Shown here piece by piece: positions 34,359-43,467 of a DNA stretch of 64,000 bases. The DNA is taken from NCBI GenBank assembly GCA_965207045.1, contig OZ242261.1:186001-250000 (forward strand), written 5' to 3'. The stretch's first letter is position 1. Each line of letters begins with the position of its first letter. This DNA is from G965207045 sp965207045. Its GTDB lineage: Bacteria; Pseudomonadota; Alphaproteobacteria; Rickettsiales; Anaplasmataceae. A program made the translations under genes and the position numbers. The notes under the pieces were generated by a model. It was not told the origin of the DNA, searched no databases, and saw only the letters and a list, made by a program, of their open reading frames with translations.

Positions 34359-36608
34359 ATGATTTCAAGTAGCTTAGAAGAGACTTTAAACCGTGCATTA
34401 TCTATAGCTCGTAAGTTTTGTCATGAGTATACAACTTTAGAACATTTGTTATTGGCTCTAACTGATGATATACATGCGTATAATATTTTGAATAAGTGTA
34501 ACATTAATATAAGCACTTTTAAAAGTGAGATATCTAGGTTTTTGGTTGATAACATGTCGTCTATTTTATTTAGTAATGTTCTAGAATCAAAACCCACTAT
34601 AGGTTTTCAACGAGTAGTGTGTAAAGCTATACAAAGTGCAAAAAATATCGGAAGTAGCGAGGTTACTGGTGCGAATGTTCTTATTGAATTTTTTACTGAA
34701 AGTGATTCATATAGTGTCTACTTGTTATATAAGCACAATGTTACTTGTTTAGAGGTATTAGGTCACCTTCTAAATTATCAAGCCAGTCAAGCAAAAGGAG
34801 AAAATTTTATTAAGTATACTCAGGCTAGTAATAAAGATATTTTTTCTACAAAGATAAGACAACATAGTGACATAACTACTCTTTCTTCTTTAGAGGAATA
34901 TTGTGTCAATTTAAATGCTAGAGCCTTGGAAGGGAAAATAGATAGGTTAATAGGTAGAAATGATGAAATTGAACGTACTATAGATATACTTCTTCGTAGA
35001 AATAAAAATAATCCTTTATATGTTGGTGATCCAGGTGTCGGCAAAACAGCAATTGTAGAAGGGCTAGCTCTCAAAATAGTTAATAAAGAAGTACCAGATG
35101 TCTTGTCAAAGACAGTTATATATGCACTTGATATGGGCTGCCTTCTTGCTGGAACAAGATACAGAGGAGATTTTGAAGAGCGCATGAAAACGATTATTCA
35201 AGAGATTAGCGCTGAAAGGAACGCAGTATTATTTATTGATGAGATTCACACTGTTATTGGTGCTGGATCAACAAATGGTAGCTATTTAGATGCTGGTAAT
35301 TTATTAAAGCCTGTGCTTGCAAGTGGGAATTTTCGTTGTATTGGTTCGACTACATATAAAGAATACAGTAATATCTTTGCGAAAGACATGGCTCTTACCC
35401 GGAGATTTCAACAAATATATATTTCTGAACCTTCGTTTAATGATACAATTGATATATTAAATGGTATTAAACCTTATTATGAAAAATATTATAAGATGAA
35501 ATATACTAGCAATGCTATTTTTTTGGCAGTTAAGTTTGCTCAAAGATACATTAAGGATAGAAAATTGCCAGATTCAGCTGTTGATGTAATTGATGAAGTT
35601 GGTGCATATTGCATGAGAACAAGTACCCATAAAAGGATTAATTCTGCTGATATTGGAAAGGTAGTATCAAACATAACAAAAATTCCATGCTCTGAATTAT
35701 CTTGTAGTGAGACTAGGAAAATAAAGTCATTAGCTAAAGTTTTAAAACATGAAATTTTTGGTCAAGATGAGGCTATAGATAGTTTAGTATCTTGCATAAA
35801 GCTATCTAAGGCTGGCTTGCGTGACAGCAAAAAGCCGATTGGTAGTTATTTGTTTTCTGGAAATACTGGGGTTGGTAAGACTGAGCTTGCAAGACAATTA
35901 GCACATCATATGAATATGCATCTTGCTAGGTTTGATATGTCTGAATATATGGAAGCACATACCGTAGCACGTATGATAGGTTCTCCTCCTGGTTACGTTG
36001 GCTATGATAAAGGTGGTTTGTTGACTGACACAATTGCGCGTCATCAATACAGTGTTTTGTTATTCGATGAGATAGAAAAAGCACATAAGGAAATCTATGG
36101 TATATTACTTCAAATGATGGATTATGGTTGTATTACTGACAGTAGTGGGCGCTCAATAAGCTTTAGTAACGTTATAGTTATAATGACTACAAATGCTGGT
36201 GCTGAAGAATCAGGTAAAGGTCCTCTTGGTTTTGGTCAGGATAACCTTGATAATTCAAGGGCATTAGAAGAACATTTTAGTCCTGAATTTCTTAATCGAC
36301 TCGATGCAATTATTAATTTTAATGATATTGAACAAAGTACAATGAAAAAGATTGTGAAGAAATTAATTACAAAGGTTCAGAATTATGCAAAAGATAAAGT
36401 TGAGCTTAAAGTTGCTCCTGAAGTTATTAATTATTTAGCTAAAAGTGCATACAGTAAAAAATTTGGTGTACGCTATGCAGAACGCGTTATTACTTCGAAA
36501 ATATCACAGAATCTAGCTGAAAAAATCATTTTTAATAAAGCTTCTATAAAAAAATCAAAAACTTTGGTGGCTAGACTTAGTAATAATAAAGAAATAGAAC
36601 TTTTATAA
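34359..36608 (+). CDS. clpA: ATP-dependent Clp protease ATP-binding subunit ClpA
   Basis: Hexameric AAA+ unfoldase that feeds proteins into ClpP. 749 residues: N-domain with two Clp_N repeats (LSIARKFCHEYTTLEHLLLAL at the start), D1 with Walker A GDPGVGKTA and Walker B AVLFIDEIHTVIGAG, D2 with SGNTGVGKTELARQ and VLLFDEIEKAH, and a D2-small domain. It lacks the ClpB middle coiled coil, and the preceding clpS gene confirms ClpA. The 3' end overlaps the convergent fbpB gene by 6 bp. Confidence 0.96.
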   Translation: MISSSLEETLNRALSIARKFCHEYTTLEHLLLALTDDIHAYNILNKCNINISTFKSEISRFLVDNMSSILFSNVLESKPTIGFQRVVCKAIQSAKNIGSSEVTGANVLIEFFTESDSYSVYLLYKHNVTCLEVLGHLLNYQASQAKGENFIKYTQASNKDIFSTKIRQHSDITTLSSLEEYCVNLNARALEGKIDRLIGRNDEIERTIDILLRRNKNNPLYVGDPGVGKTAIVEGLALKIVNKEVPDVLSKTVIYALDMGCLLAGTRYRGDFEERMKTIIQEISAERNAVLFIDEIHTVIGAGSTNGSYLDAGNLLKPVLASGNFRCIGSTTYKEYSNIFAKDMALTRRFQQIYISEPSFNDTIDILNGIKPYYEKYYKMKYTSNAIFLAVKFAQRYIKDRKLPDSAVDVIDEVGAYCMRTSTHKRINSADIGKVVSNITKIPCSELSCSETRKIKSLAKVLKHEIFGQDEAIDSLVSCIKLSKAGLRDSKKPIGSYLFSGNTGVGKTELARQLAHHMNMHLARFDMSEYMEAHTVARMIGSPPGYVGYDKGGLLTDTIARHQYSVLLFDEIEKAHKEIYGILLQMMDYGCITDSSGRSISFSNVIVIMTTNAGAEESGKGPLGFGQDNLDNSRALEEHFSPEFLNRLDAIINFNDIEQSTMKKIVKKLITKVQNYAKDKVELKVAPEVINYLAKSAYSKKFGVRYAERVITSKISQNLAEKIIFNKASIKKSKTLVARLSNNKEIELL

Positions 36609-38201
36609 AGTGCTCTCTCTAGATTTTAATAGACTGGATGATTTACTTATAAATAGCACAGAAGTAATACTTATAAGCATTATTATTAATGCTGGTGATG
36701 CAGCTTCTCTATATCTTTCGTCCATAATTAAATCATATGTGCGAGTTGATATTGTTTCAAAGTTAAATGGCCTTAGAATTAAGGTAGCTGATAACTCTTT
36801 TATTATGTCTATAAAGACTAAAAGAAATGCTGTTATTATTGTTCTGTACAGCATTGGTACATGAATATGTATGCAAGTATAAAAATTGTTTTTACCAAAC
36901 ATGCTTGAGGTCCAATCTATTTCTCGCGGTATTTTATTGAGTCCTGGTTGTAGTGTGTTCATTGATACTGACAAAAAACGTACGCTGTATGCATAAAGAA
37001 GTGCAAAAATTGTACCAATTAACATAATGTTTGTTTGTACTCCTAAGTAATTATTTGCTATTACATTGATGTATTTTGATATTACTGCTAAAAATATTAT
37101 TACGCCTGTTGCGATTACGGAGCTTGGTACAGCGTAACCCATGTTGACTATTTTTACTAATTTGCTAATTGAGCTTTTATTACGTATAAATTGAATGAAA
37201 AATATTGAGAACATAACTATTACTAATGCTGAAAAAGCAGAGAGAGAAACACTATTTAATAAAAATTTTAGTAAATTAACATCAAGTATATTGCCAGTTT
37301 TTATGGACCAATTAACTAATGGTATAAGTGGGATAATAAAGCCTATTAAGGGTAGAGTAGTACAGAATACACAAGCTGCAATTTTACTTCTTATACTTGT
37401 AATATCCCACTTATAGATCTTGTTATTGTCATTAATAAGTCCTGAATAAATCTTATTCTTGTGTAGAATGCGTTCTGTGTATAATAGGGAGAGAACAAAA
37501 AGTAGAATTACGCAAGTTAAACGTGCAGCAGATGGATAATCATTGAGTAAAAACCATGTACGATAAATTCCTGTTGTAAAGGTATCGACTGCCAAAAACT
37601 GTGGAGTGGCGAAATCTGCAATTACTTCCATGATTATCAGTAATACTCCAGAAATTGTTGCTGTTTTTGAAACAGGTAAGATGACTTCGCGAATAGTTTG
37701 GTAGACTGATTTGCCCATTACTCTAGCTATGTTGACTATATAACTTGTTGAGATAAAGTTTGCGCGTACTATCATATAAACATAAGGATAAAGTGAAAAA
37801 CTCATAATAAATACTGCTCCTCCTAGAGATCTTATATTTGGGAAATAATGTAATCCGAAGTATGTACGTAGAAAAGTCTGTACTGGCCCTGCAAATTCAA
37901 AAACATATCCATAAGTGAAGGCTATTATATAGGCTGGGAAGGCTAGTGGTAAAAATAGTAAAATTTGAAATAATTTCCTGCCTGGGAAATTAAAAAATGT
38001 TACTAAAACTGCACTTATAGTGCCAAGAATAGCTGTTATTGAACCAACTGATACAGCTAATATTAGAGTGTTGGATATATATCGTGTAAGGGTGGAAGTA
38101 GTAAATATAGATGTGTCCATGCTGTAAAATAGATAAGACAGTAGAACCAACATAGGGCACATAAGAAAAAAAATTACTAAGTATGCAATTGACTTAATCA
38201 T
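36603..38201 (-). CDS. fbpB: Iron(III) ABC transporter permease (FbpB type)
   Basis: Inner-membrane permease for periplasmic ferric iron, 532 residues with about 12 TM helices in two homologous halves. Each half carries a binding-protein-dependent EAA-type loop, seen as ARVMGKSVYQTIREVILP (N-half) and PREIDWTSSMFGKNNFYTC (C-half). The C-half segment (36677-37093) is duplicated in inverted orientation at 33261-33676. The binding protein and ATPase genes are not in the window. A strong housekeeping iron-uptake candidate in Anaplasmataceae. Confidence 0.9.
   Translation of the reverse strand: MIKSIAYLVIFFLMCPMLVLLSYLFYSMDTSIFTTSTLTRYISNTLILAVSVGSITAILGTISAVLVTFFNFPGRKLFQILLFLPLAFPAYIIAFTYGYVFEFAGPVQTFLRTYFGLHYFPNIRSLGGAVFIMSFSLYPYVYMIVRANFISTSYIVNIARVMGKSVYQTIREVILPVSKTATISGVLLIIMEVIADFATPQFLAVDTFTTGIYRTWFLLNDYPSAARLTCVILLFVLSLLYTERILHKNKIYSGLINDNNKIYKWDITSIRSKIAACVFCTTLPLIGFIIPLIPLVNWSIKTGNILDVNLLKFLLNSVSLSAFSALVIVMFSIFFIQFIRNKSSISKLVKIVNMGYAVPSSVIATGVIIFLAVISKYINVIANNYLGVQTNIMLIGTIFALLYAYSVRFLSVSMNTLQPGLNKIPREIDWTSSMFGKNNFYTCIHIHVPMLYRTIITAFLLVFIDIIKELSATLILRPFNFETISTRTYDLIMDERYREAASPALIIMLISITSVLFISKSSSLLKSRESTL
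36677..37093. repeat. Inverted repeat arm inside fbpB (partner of 33261-33676)
   Basis: The parental copy of the duplicated segment. Outside these limits the two loci diverge at once (for example TTATAAGTATT versus GTTTGTAAAC beyond the shared AATAATGC). The 3.0 kb between the arms holds the C-terminal remnant of the RibD_C-like gene plus clpS and clpA. Confidence 0.93.
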
Positions 38202-38258
38202 GTAATTTCTCTTCTTTATTACAGCAAAAATAAATTATACTAAAAACTTTAGCATGAT

Positions 38259-38777
38259 TCAATATTCGTGAGTTGGGCAAAAATTACTTGGATTAATGTG
38301 TAAGTATTGATTTTTACTAATCAATTTTTGATTTACATGCGTAGCAAGAATTGTTTGTGGTCTTCCATTTTTTGTGCTGGCATGTTGTTGTGTACTATTA
38401 GTTAGTTTTGTTTCATTTTCTTCTGTAATATCTTTACTATAGTTACCATGATACCCGCTATCGCTGCTTAACTCTAATGAACATACTTCTGCCTCTGCAT
38501 TAGGAGAATGGTTATTATGGCCATTGTGTGGATTTGCACTAGCACCTATTAAAGGTTCTCTTTCAGAGGTTGAGCTGCTTCCCGCTATAAGAAGAGTATG
38601 ATTGCGGCGAAAAATGCTCGCTTGAGTATTTCTGTTTTTACAGAAGCAGAATAAGCACAATATAACAAGTACAATAGGGAGGATTAATGGAGAAAATCCG
38701 ATAAAAGCTCCCAAACCGGGACTTATCTTACTATTTTCACCATCTATATAACCATATTCATTATACAATAGCAACAT
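38259..38777 (-). CDS. Hypothetical single-TM protein with hydrophilic tail
   Basis: 172 residues, no recognised family. A short N-terminal part is followed by one TM helix (about residues 26-48, FIGFSPLILPIVLVILCLFCF). A long Ser/Asn/His-rich, probably disordered tail follows, with stretches such as SSTSEREPLIGASANPHNG and ELSSDSGYHGNYSKD. The low-complexity tail and membrane anchor are typical of lineage-specific ehrlichial proteins. It lies downstream of the region upstream of fbpB on the same strand. Confidence 0.65.
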   Translation of the reverse strand: MLLLYNEYGYIDGENSKISPGLGAFIGFSPLILPIVLVILCLFCFCKNRNTQASIFRRNHTLLIAGSSSTSEREPLIGASANPHNGHNNHSPNAEAEVCSLELSSDSGYHGNYSKDITEENETKLTNSTQQHASTKNGRPQTILATHVNQKLISKNQYLHINPSNFCPTHEY

Positions 38778-39189
38778 ATAATTACATCTCAGAACTGATA
38801 ATATACAACTTAGAATATTTTGGACTTATTTTCAACTCCAAAGTTGAAATTTTGCCTTTTTATTTACGACAGAAATTTTTTGTTTAAGGATTTATACGAG
38901 TTATTCATGCTGTAAATTGGTTGAAGCTATAGTATCGTAATGGCGATCTTTCAATGTATTATTGGGTTTCTGAAACCGTTTATGTTTTTGCTTTATTATT
39001 TCTTTTCCATTTTCTTGTAATTGTATATACCGTTACTTTAAGTTGTGCTTTTTCTATGTTTATATAAATAAGCAATAATACAAAATTATTAAATATGATA
39101 TATTGTTAATGCAAGTTCTATTTATATAACAATAAAAAAATAGCTGATTTGAATTCATGTATATATATGGATTCGGGATGGATCATTAT
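38778..39189. other. Gene-free AT-rich gap
   Basis: 412 bp with no open frame of note, no hairpin with T-tract and no tRNA-like fold. It should hold the promoter of the minus-strand hypothetical gene at 38259-38777 and the end of the MidA-like gene's transcript. I see nothing else in it. Confidence 0.6.
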
Positions 39190-40161
39190 TTAAATTATAA
39201 CACATTTAAATAGTTCACCCATAGTTTCTGTTGCAGTTAATTTGTGTAGTGCAAGTAGTATATCTCCTGCTTGTTTCTGATTTGCTTGTTTAAGTAATAT
39301 TCCAGCTCTTTCTTTTACTCCATGAGAATATAAGAAATTACGTTGTGTCATGATTTGGCAATTTTGGAATATTGAAAAATCAATATGGGCAGTAATATCG
39401 GCATTACCTATATTTTCTAGTATATTACTGTGTTTATGATTTGTAATTCCTTGTAGGGTTGAGATATAGGGCTTTTTAGTATACCCGTAATCTATTATTA
39501 GTGCTTTTCCACCATTTTTATTAAGTTGCGACTTAATTTTTTTGAAGATAATACTGGCAGGTTCATTAACTTCAATGATTGCATTTTCTCTTTTTGTTTC
39601 AAAGTAGGTATTTGTTTTTTTAAGTGTGAAAGAAAATGAGTTGTTAGACATACCTATGCAACGTTCATACCATATATTCTTATATATAAATTGGCGTATT
39701 GGTAAGGCATCAAAAAATTCATTTGCAACTAATATTGTTGGCCTATCTGGTAAATCTTCGATATTTTTGAGCCAAAAAATATTATTATAATTGTGTAGTT
39801 TTTTCTTTTGAACTTGTTCAAGTTTTGGGCTGACTTCAAATAAGTAAATTTCAACGTATTTAGAGAAGTATTTATGAGTTGTTCGTAGTATATCAGAGAT
39901 CATAGTTCCCTTGCCTGGGCCTAATTCTGCTATAATAAATTGTTGTGGTTTTCCTAAATCTTTCCATTGCAAAATTATCCAAATTGCTATTGTTTCTGCA
40001 AATAACTGGCTAATTTCTGGGGCTGTAATAAAATCTTGTCCAATTGGGTTTTTGTTTATATAATATCCGTATTGTTTATCATAAAGAGCAAAATTCATGA
40101 ATTGAGCTATTGATATTGTGCCGCCGTTTTTATTTATTAGTTCGGTTAGTGCGTTATTCAT
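39190..40161 (-). CDS. MidA/NDUFAF7-family SAM-dependent methyltransferase
   Basis: 323 residues of the DUF185 family. The mitochondrial member NDUFAF7 dimethylates an arginine of a complex I subunit during assembly, so a complex I maturation role is plausible. Motifs: the N-terminal ISIAQFMNFALYDKQYGYY block, GQDFITAPEISQLFAETIA, the SAM loop IIAELGPGKGTMISDIL, and LVANEFFDALPIRQF. The start overlaps the 3' end of ccmC by 8 bp, so the two are co-transcribed on the minus strand. Confidence 0.9.
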   Translation of the reverse strand: MNNALTELINKNGGTISIAQFMNFALYDKQYGYYINKNPIGQDFITAPEISQLFAETIAIWIILQWKDLGKPQQFIIAELGPGKGTMISDILRTTHKYFSKYVEIYLFEVSPKLEQVQKKKLHNYNNIFWLKNIEDLPDRPTILVANEFFDALPIRQFIYKNIWYERCIGMSNNSFSFTLKKTNTYFETKRENAIIEVNEPASIIFKKIKSQLNKNGGKALIIDYGYTKKPYISTLQGITNHKHSNILENIGNADITAHIDFSIFQNCQIMTQRNFLYSHGVKERAGILLKQANQKQAGDILLALHKLTATETMGELFKCVII

Positions 40162-40852
40162 GTTTTTGTGCCTTTTTTATGGTATAAATTAGCGTTTTTA
40201 GCCGCAGAGTATAAATAATTATAGAAATACCTATTGATGCTGCGAACATTGCTAAGAGTGATAATAGCATGTAGTTATCAATTGCAACTCCACCCTTTCT
40301 TATTATGCTTGCTGGCTGGTGTAATGTATTCCAGAAATTTACTGAGAATTTGATTATAGGTATGTTGATTGCACCAACAATATTTAGTACAGCAGCAGAT
40401 CTTGAAAAAGTTCTTTCATTATTCCATAGTAAAATATAGCCAATATATAAAAAAAGTAGGATTAACATTGAAGTGAGCCTTGCATCCCAAACCCACCAAG
40501 TGCCCCAGACTGCTTTTCCCCATATACTACCTGTTATTAAACATATAGAAGTAAAGCATAGCCCTATTGGTGCAGCTGCATAGGCTGTAATTTCGGCAAA
40601 TCTACTTTTGTAGATTATTGCCATTGAATTGCTTATTGCCATGAATATGTAGATTCCAAGAGCTAGCCAAGCCGCTGGTACATGTACATACATTATGCGT
40701 ACAGATTCGCCTTGTAAGTAGTCAGCAGGAGAAGCAATCAATGCTTGATATAAAGCAAAAACATAGATTGGCACTGTTATTATTGTTGCCCATAGTAGTG
40801 CGTTTGATGTATTCTTTAAAAGTAATTTGTAAAATATTTTCAAGGTTCTCAT
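40154..40852 (-). CDS. ccmC: Haem exporter/maturation protein CcmC
   Basis: Inner-membrane protein that presents haem to CcmE for cytochrome c maturation. 232 residues from MRTLKIFYK at 40852; the longer open frame to 41023 would run into obgE on the other strand and is rejected. Six TM helices, the tryptophan-rich WGTWWVWDARLTS haem-binding loop and the flanking His in VRIMYVHVPAAWL and the WNTLHQPASI segment are all present. The start is 7 bp from the divergent obgE start. Confidence 0.93.
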   Translation of the reverse strand: MRTLKIFYKLLLKNTSNALLWATIITVPIYVFALYQALIASPADYLQGESVRIMYVHVPAAWLALGIYIFMAISNSMAIIYKSRFAEITAYAAAPIGLCFTSICLITGSIWGKAVWGTWWVWDARLTSMLILLFLYIGYILLWNNERTFSRSAAVLNIVGAINIPIIKFSVNFWNTLHQPASIIRKGGVAIDNYMLLSLLAMFAASIGISIIIYTLRLKTLIYTIKKAQKHE

Positions 40853-40859
40853 TATTAAT

Positions 40860-41873
40860 ATGGCTTTCGTTGATGAAATAAAAGTATACCTAAAAGCGGG
40901 TAGTGGTGGCAATGGTTGTATTTCATTCCGGCGAGAAAAATTTGTGCCTATGGGTGGACCGGATGGTGGTAAGGGTGGAAAAGGTGGTGATATTGTATTT
41001 CGTGCCAGTAAGAGTGTTAACACACTTTTAAAATTCCATTATCAGCCTCACATTTTTAGTAAAAAAGGTGGAAATGGTAGTGGAGGAAAAAAATATGGTG
41101 CAGCTGGCAAGAGTAATATCATAGAAGTTCCAATAGGTACACAAATATACAATTCTGACGGTAGTTTAATAATTGATTTAGAAAGCGAAGAGCAAGAAAT
41201 AATTTTGGCTAAAGGAGGAGTTGGTGGATTCGGAAATACTGGATTAAAGAGTTATCGTAGAGAAAGTTATTATAACCTTGGTGCACCTGGAGAAGAAAAG
41301 ACTTTATTTCTTAAGTTAAAGATTATTGCTGATGTTGGAATAATAGGATTACCCAATGTTGGTAAATCGACCTTTTTGTCTATGTGTTCTAATGCCCATC
41401 CCAAAATTGCTGATTATCAGTTTACAACACTTTGCCCACAAATTGGTATGGTGCAGCTTGACCATAATCGTGATTTTGTTATAGCAGATATTCCTGGTCT
41501 AATTGAGGGAGCACACAAAGGTTTAGGTCTAGGACACAGATTTTTGAAACATATTGAGAGGTGTCGTGTTTTATTACATTTAGTTGATTGTATGCAGGAT
41601 GATGTTGTAGCTGCATATAATACAGTAAGAAATGAACTGGAATGTTATAGTAAAGAACTGACAAAAAAAAATGAGATAGTTGCATTAAGTAGGTGTGATC
41701 TTTCTGTAAGTCATGATGATTTGGATAGAAGAAACAAGCTCTTAGAGGAAAATATTAAGCAAAAAGTGTATAAGATAACAATTAATAAAAATGTAAAAGG
41801 TATTACTAATAAGCTATATGGATTTCTTAACAAAGAAGAAAGTAAAGATTATGACCCTATATCCAGTTGTTAA
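40860..41873 (+). CDS. obgE: GTPase ObgE/CgtA
   Basis: Ribosome-associated GTPase for 50S assembly. 337 residues: the glycine-rich Obg domain (1-158; GGKGGKGGDIVFRA, KKGGNGSGGKKYG), then the G domain with G1 GLPNVGKSTF, G2 near DYQFTTL and G3 DIPGLIEGAHKGLGLGHRFL. The G4 motif, normally NKxD, reads SRCD (residues 277-280), keeping only the Asp. There is no C-terminal OCT extension, as in many alphaproteobacteria. It is divergent from ccmC with a 7-bp gap. Confidence 0.95.
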   Translation: MAFVDEIKVYLKAGSGGNGCISFRREKFVPMGGPDGGKGGKGGDIVFRASKSVNTLLKFHYQPHIFSKKGGNGSGGKKYGAAGKSNIIEVPIGTQIYNSDGSLIIDLESEEQEIILAKGGVGGFGNTGLKSYRRESYYNLGAPGEEKTLFLKLKIIADVGIIGLPNVGKSTFLSMCSNAHPKIADYQFTTLCPQIGMVQLDHNRDFVIADIPGLIEGAHKGLGLGHRFLKHIERCRVLLHLVDCMQDDVVAAYNTVRNELECYSKELTKKNEIVALSRCDLSVSHDDLDRRNKLLEENIKQKVYKITINKNVKGITNKLYGFLNKEESKDYDPISSC

Positions 41874-41886
41874 TGACCATCAATAA

Positions 41887-42234
41887 CTATTTTGTTTGCC
41901 CTGTATCTTTAGTGATTGTTGAGATAATACAAGGTTCAACATTGTCAACTTGAGTATTAGGCTTAGTGTTATCTGGTTTGTTTGAAATATTCATATAGCA
42001 ATCATTATATGAATTACAGTGAAATAAACCCATCAACCTTATTTGTCTAAAATGGTCAACGCTATTTTCAACTTGAGTATTAGTCTTAATGCTATCTGTT
42101 TTGTTTGAAATATTCATATAGCAATCATTATATGAATTACAGTGAAATAAACCCATAAACCTTATTTGTCTAAAATGGTCAACGCTATTTTCAACTTGAA
42201 TATTAGACTGATATTTATCAATACTTCCTTTCAT
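41887..42234 (-). CDS. Small tandem-repeat protein
   Basis: 115 residues, of which 13-94 are two near-identical 41-residue repeats beginning QVENSVDHFRQIR and containing GLFHCNSYNDCYMNISNK; a third starts as QVDN. Each repeat has two Cys. There is no signal peptide or TM helix. Ehrlichia secretes several acidic tandem-repeat proteins; this one is smaller and not notably acidic, so a link to that group is only suggestive. It converges on obgE with a 13-bp gap. Confidence 0.65.
   Translation of the reverse strand: MKGSIDKYQSNIQVENSVDHFRQIRFMGLFHCNSYNDCYMNISNKTDSIKTNTQVENSVDHFRQIRLMGLFHCNSYNDCYMNISNKPDNTKPNTQVDNVEPCIISTITKDTGQTK
41948..42205. repeat. 123-bp tandem repeat, about 2.1 copies
   Basis: The string CAACTTGAGTATTAG starts at 41948 and 42071, and as CAACTTGAATATTAG at 42194: an exact period of 123 bp, that is 41 codons, so copy-number change keeps the reading frame. 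The two full copies differ at a handful of positions. Confidence 0.93.
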
Positions 42235-42352
42235 GGTATTTCTGTTTGTTAATTCCTAAAATATACAGAGTTAATTATACAACTAATTGTAATTATGTAA
42301 ACTTTATTATATTGATAATGTATGTATGCGACACAAGATCCATTAATTTTTT

Positions 42353-42709
42353 TTATTGTATATACTTGTGTGGCTCTGTATTACTACTTATCGCATCTGT
42401 AGAAGCGGCGTTAACCTCAGTGTTTGTTTCTGCTGGATTAGGAAGAATTGTAGCAATTTGATCCGTTGCGTCATTGTTGCGAAAATCATTATAAGCGGTT
42501 CGGAAATTTTGTATTGTGTGACGCATTAAAGTTATAGATATTGTGAGAGTAGTTGTATAAATAAGTGCGCTCTGAAAATTAGTTAGCTCACCACCTCTTC
42601 CTTCTTTGTAACTATTATTTTTCATATTATAAAAAGAAAGCCATGTTAAGGGTGCAAGCATAAAAGTTACAATCATGATTACAGTATTAGAATTATTTCT
42701 TCCTTGCAT
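42353..42709 (-). CDS. Hypothetical membrane protein, two TM segments
   Basis: 118 residues, unknown family. Hydrophobic helices at about 8-28 (TVIMIVTFMLAPLTWLSFY) and 48-68 (ALIYTTTLTISITLM), then a Thr/Asn/Ala-rich hydrophilic tail. It is one of a series of small minus-strand membrane proteins between obgE and rmuC. Size and composition suggest a lineage-specific protein. Confidence 0.55.
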   Translation of the reverse strand: MQGRNNSNTVIMIVTFMLAPLTWLSFYNMKNNSYKEGRGGELTNFQSALIYTTTLTISITLMRHTIQNFRTAYNDFRNNDATDQIATILPNPAETNTEVNAASTDAISSNTEPHKYIQ

Positions 42710-42930
42710 ATTGTTATATTAGATATTTAACTGATATTATTATATAATATCTTATATTAAATATTGCAAAAAAAATTTATTATAAACACGGAGCAAAAAT
42801 TATATGCTAAACTATCCAAGGAGATCTTACAAAGCTATTAAATCACTAAAATTTATTTTTTTTACTTGAACAAACTTTAACTAAACAGTGATTATTTGTA
42901 GCAACATTATGCTGTATGTTGTTATCTGTA

Positions 42931-43224
42931 TTACCGTTTTATACCAACGAGATGGTTATGTATTAGTTGTTCATTTCCTTTATCTATATTATGTACAAAA
43001 GTATGCGGATGTGATTCTCTTTCATTATAAAGTCTTGATAATTCATCTACAAAAATTTTACTACCTGTTACTGCGGCAAATGTTCCGGTCATTTTGGTTA
43101 AGTTAGGGTAATATTGCGCGAATAGGGCAGTCAGAACAGTATTTATAAGAAAGAATGCAAAGAGCTTTGCAAATCTAATCTCATTCTGATAAATTTCCTC
43201 TTGATTTGTAGATTGTAGCAACAA
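42931..43224 (-). CDS. Hypothetical small membrane protein
   Basis: 97 residues, unknown family. One hydrophobic segment at about 20-38 (LFAFFLINTVLTALFAQYY), a second weaker one around 45-58, and a charged His-rich C-terminus (ERESHPHTFVHNIDKGNE). Its arrangement (membrane hairpin plus short tail) resembles the neighbour at 42353-42709, so the two may be distant paralogues. About 240 bp up to the rmuC end show nothing further. Confidence 0.5.
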   Translation of the reverse strand: MLLQSTNQEEIYQNEIRFAKLFAFFLINTVLTALFAQYYPNLTKMTGTFAAVTGSKIFVDELSRLYNERESHPHTFVHNIDKGNEQLIHNHLVGIKR

Positions 43225-43467
43225 AGTAAAAACCTTTAAGTAAAATAATAACTTCTAACAGGATAACATAGTTTAAATTATGCAAAAAAAGAAGATTATA
43301 CAATAACAATATAGGAAGAGTTTTAATTTAACCCCTACTGTCTTTTTGATTATTACTAATATCTGCTTTTTATTAGAGTGTAATAGAGAAGGTCAACTAA
43401 TTACACCCATTGTGTTAACAAATAGAATATATGATTTATTATATGATATTCGAATGGTTGAAAGTAA

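Noticed and set aside
40853..41023. 57-residue N-terminal extension of CcmC
   Set aside because: It is the antisense of the obgE start region, proline-rich, and lacks similarity to the CcmC N-terminus.
41948..42205. CRISPR array
   Set aside because: The unit is 123 bp, contiguous without spacers, and lies in an open reading frame.
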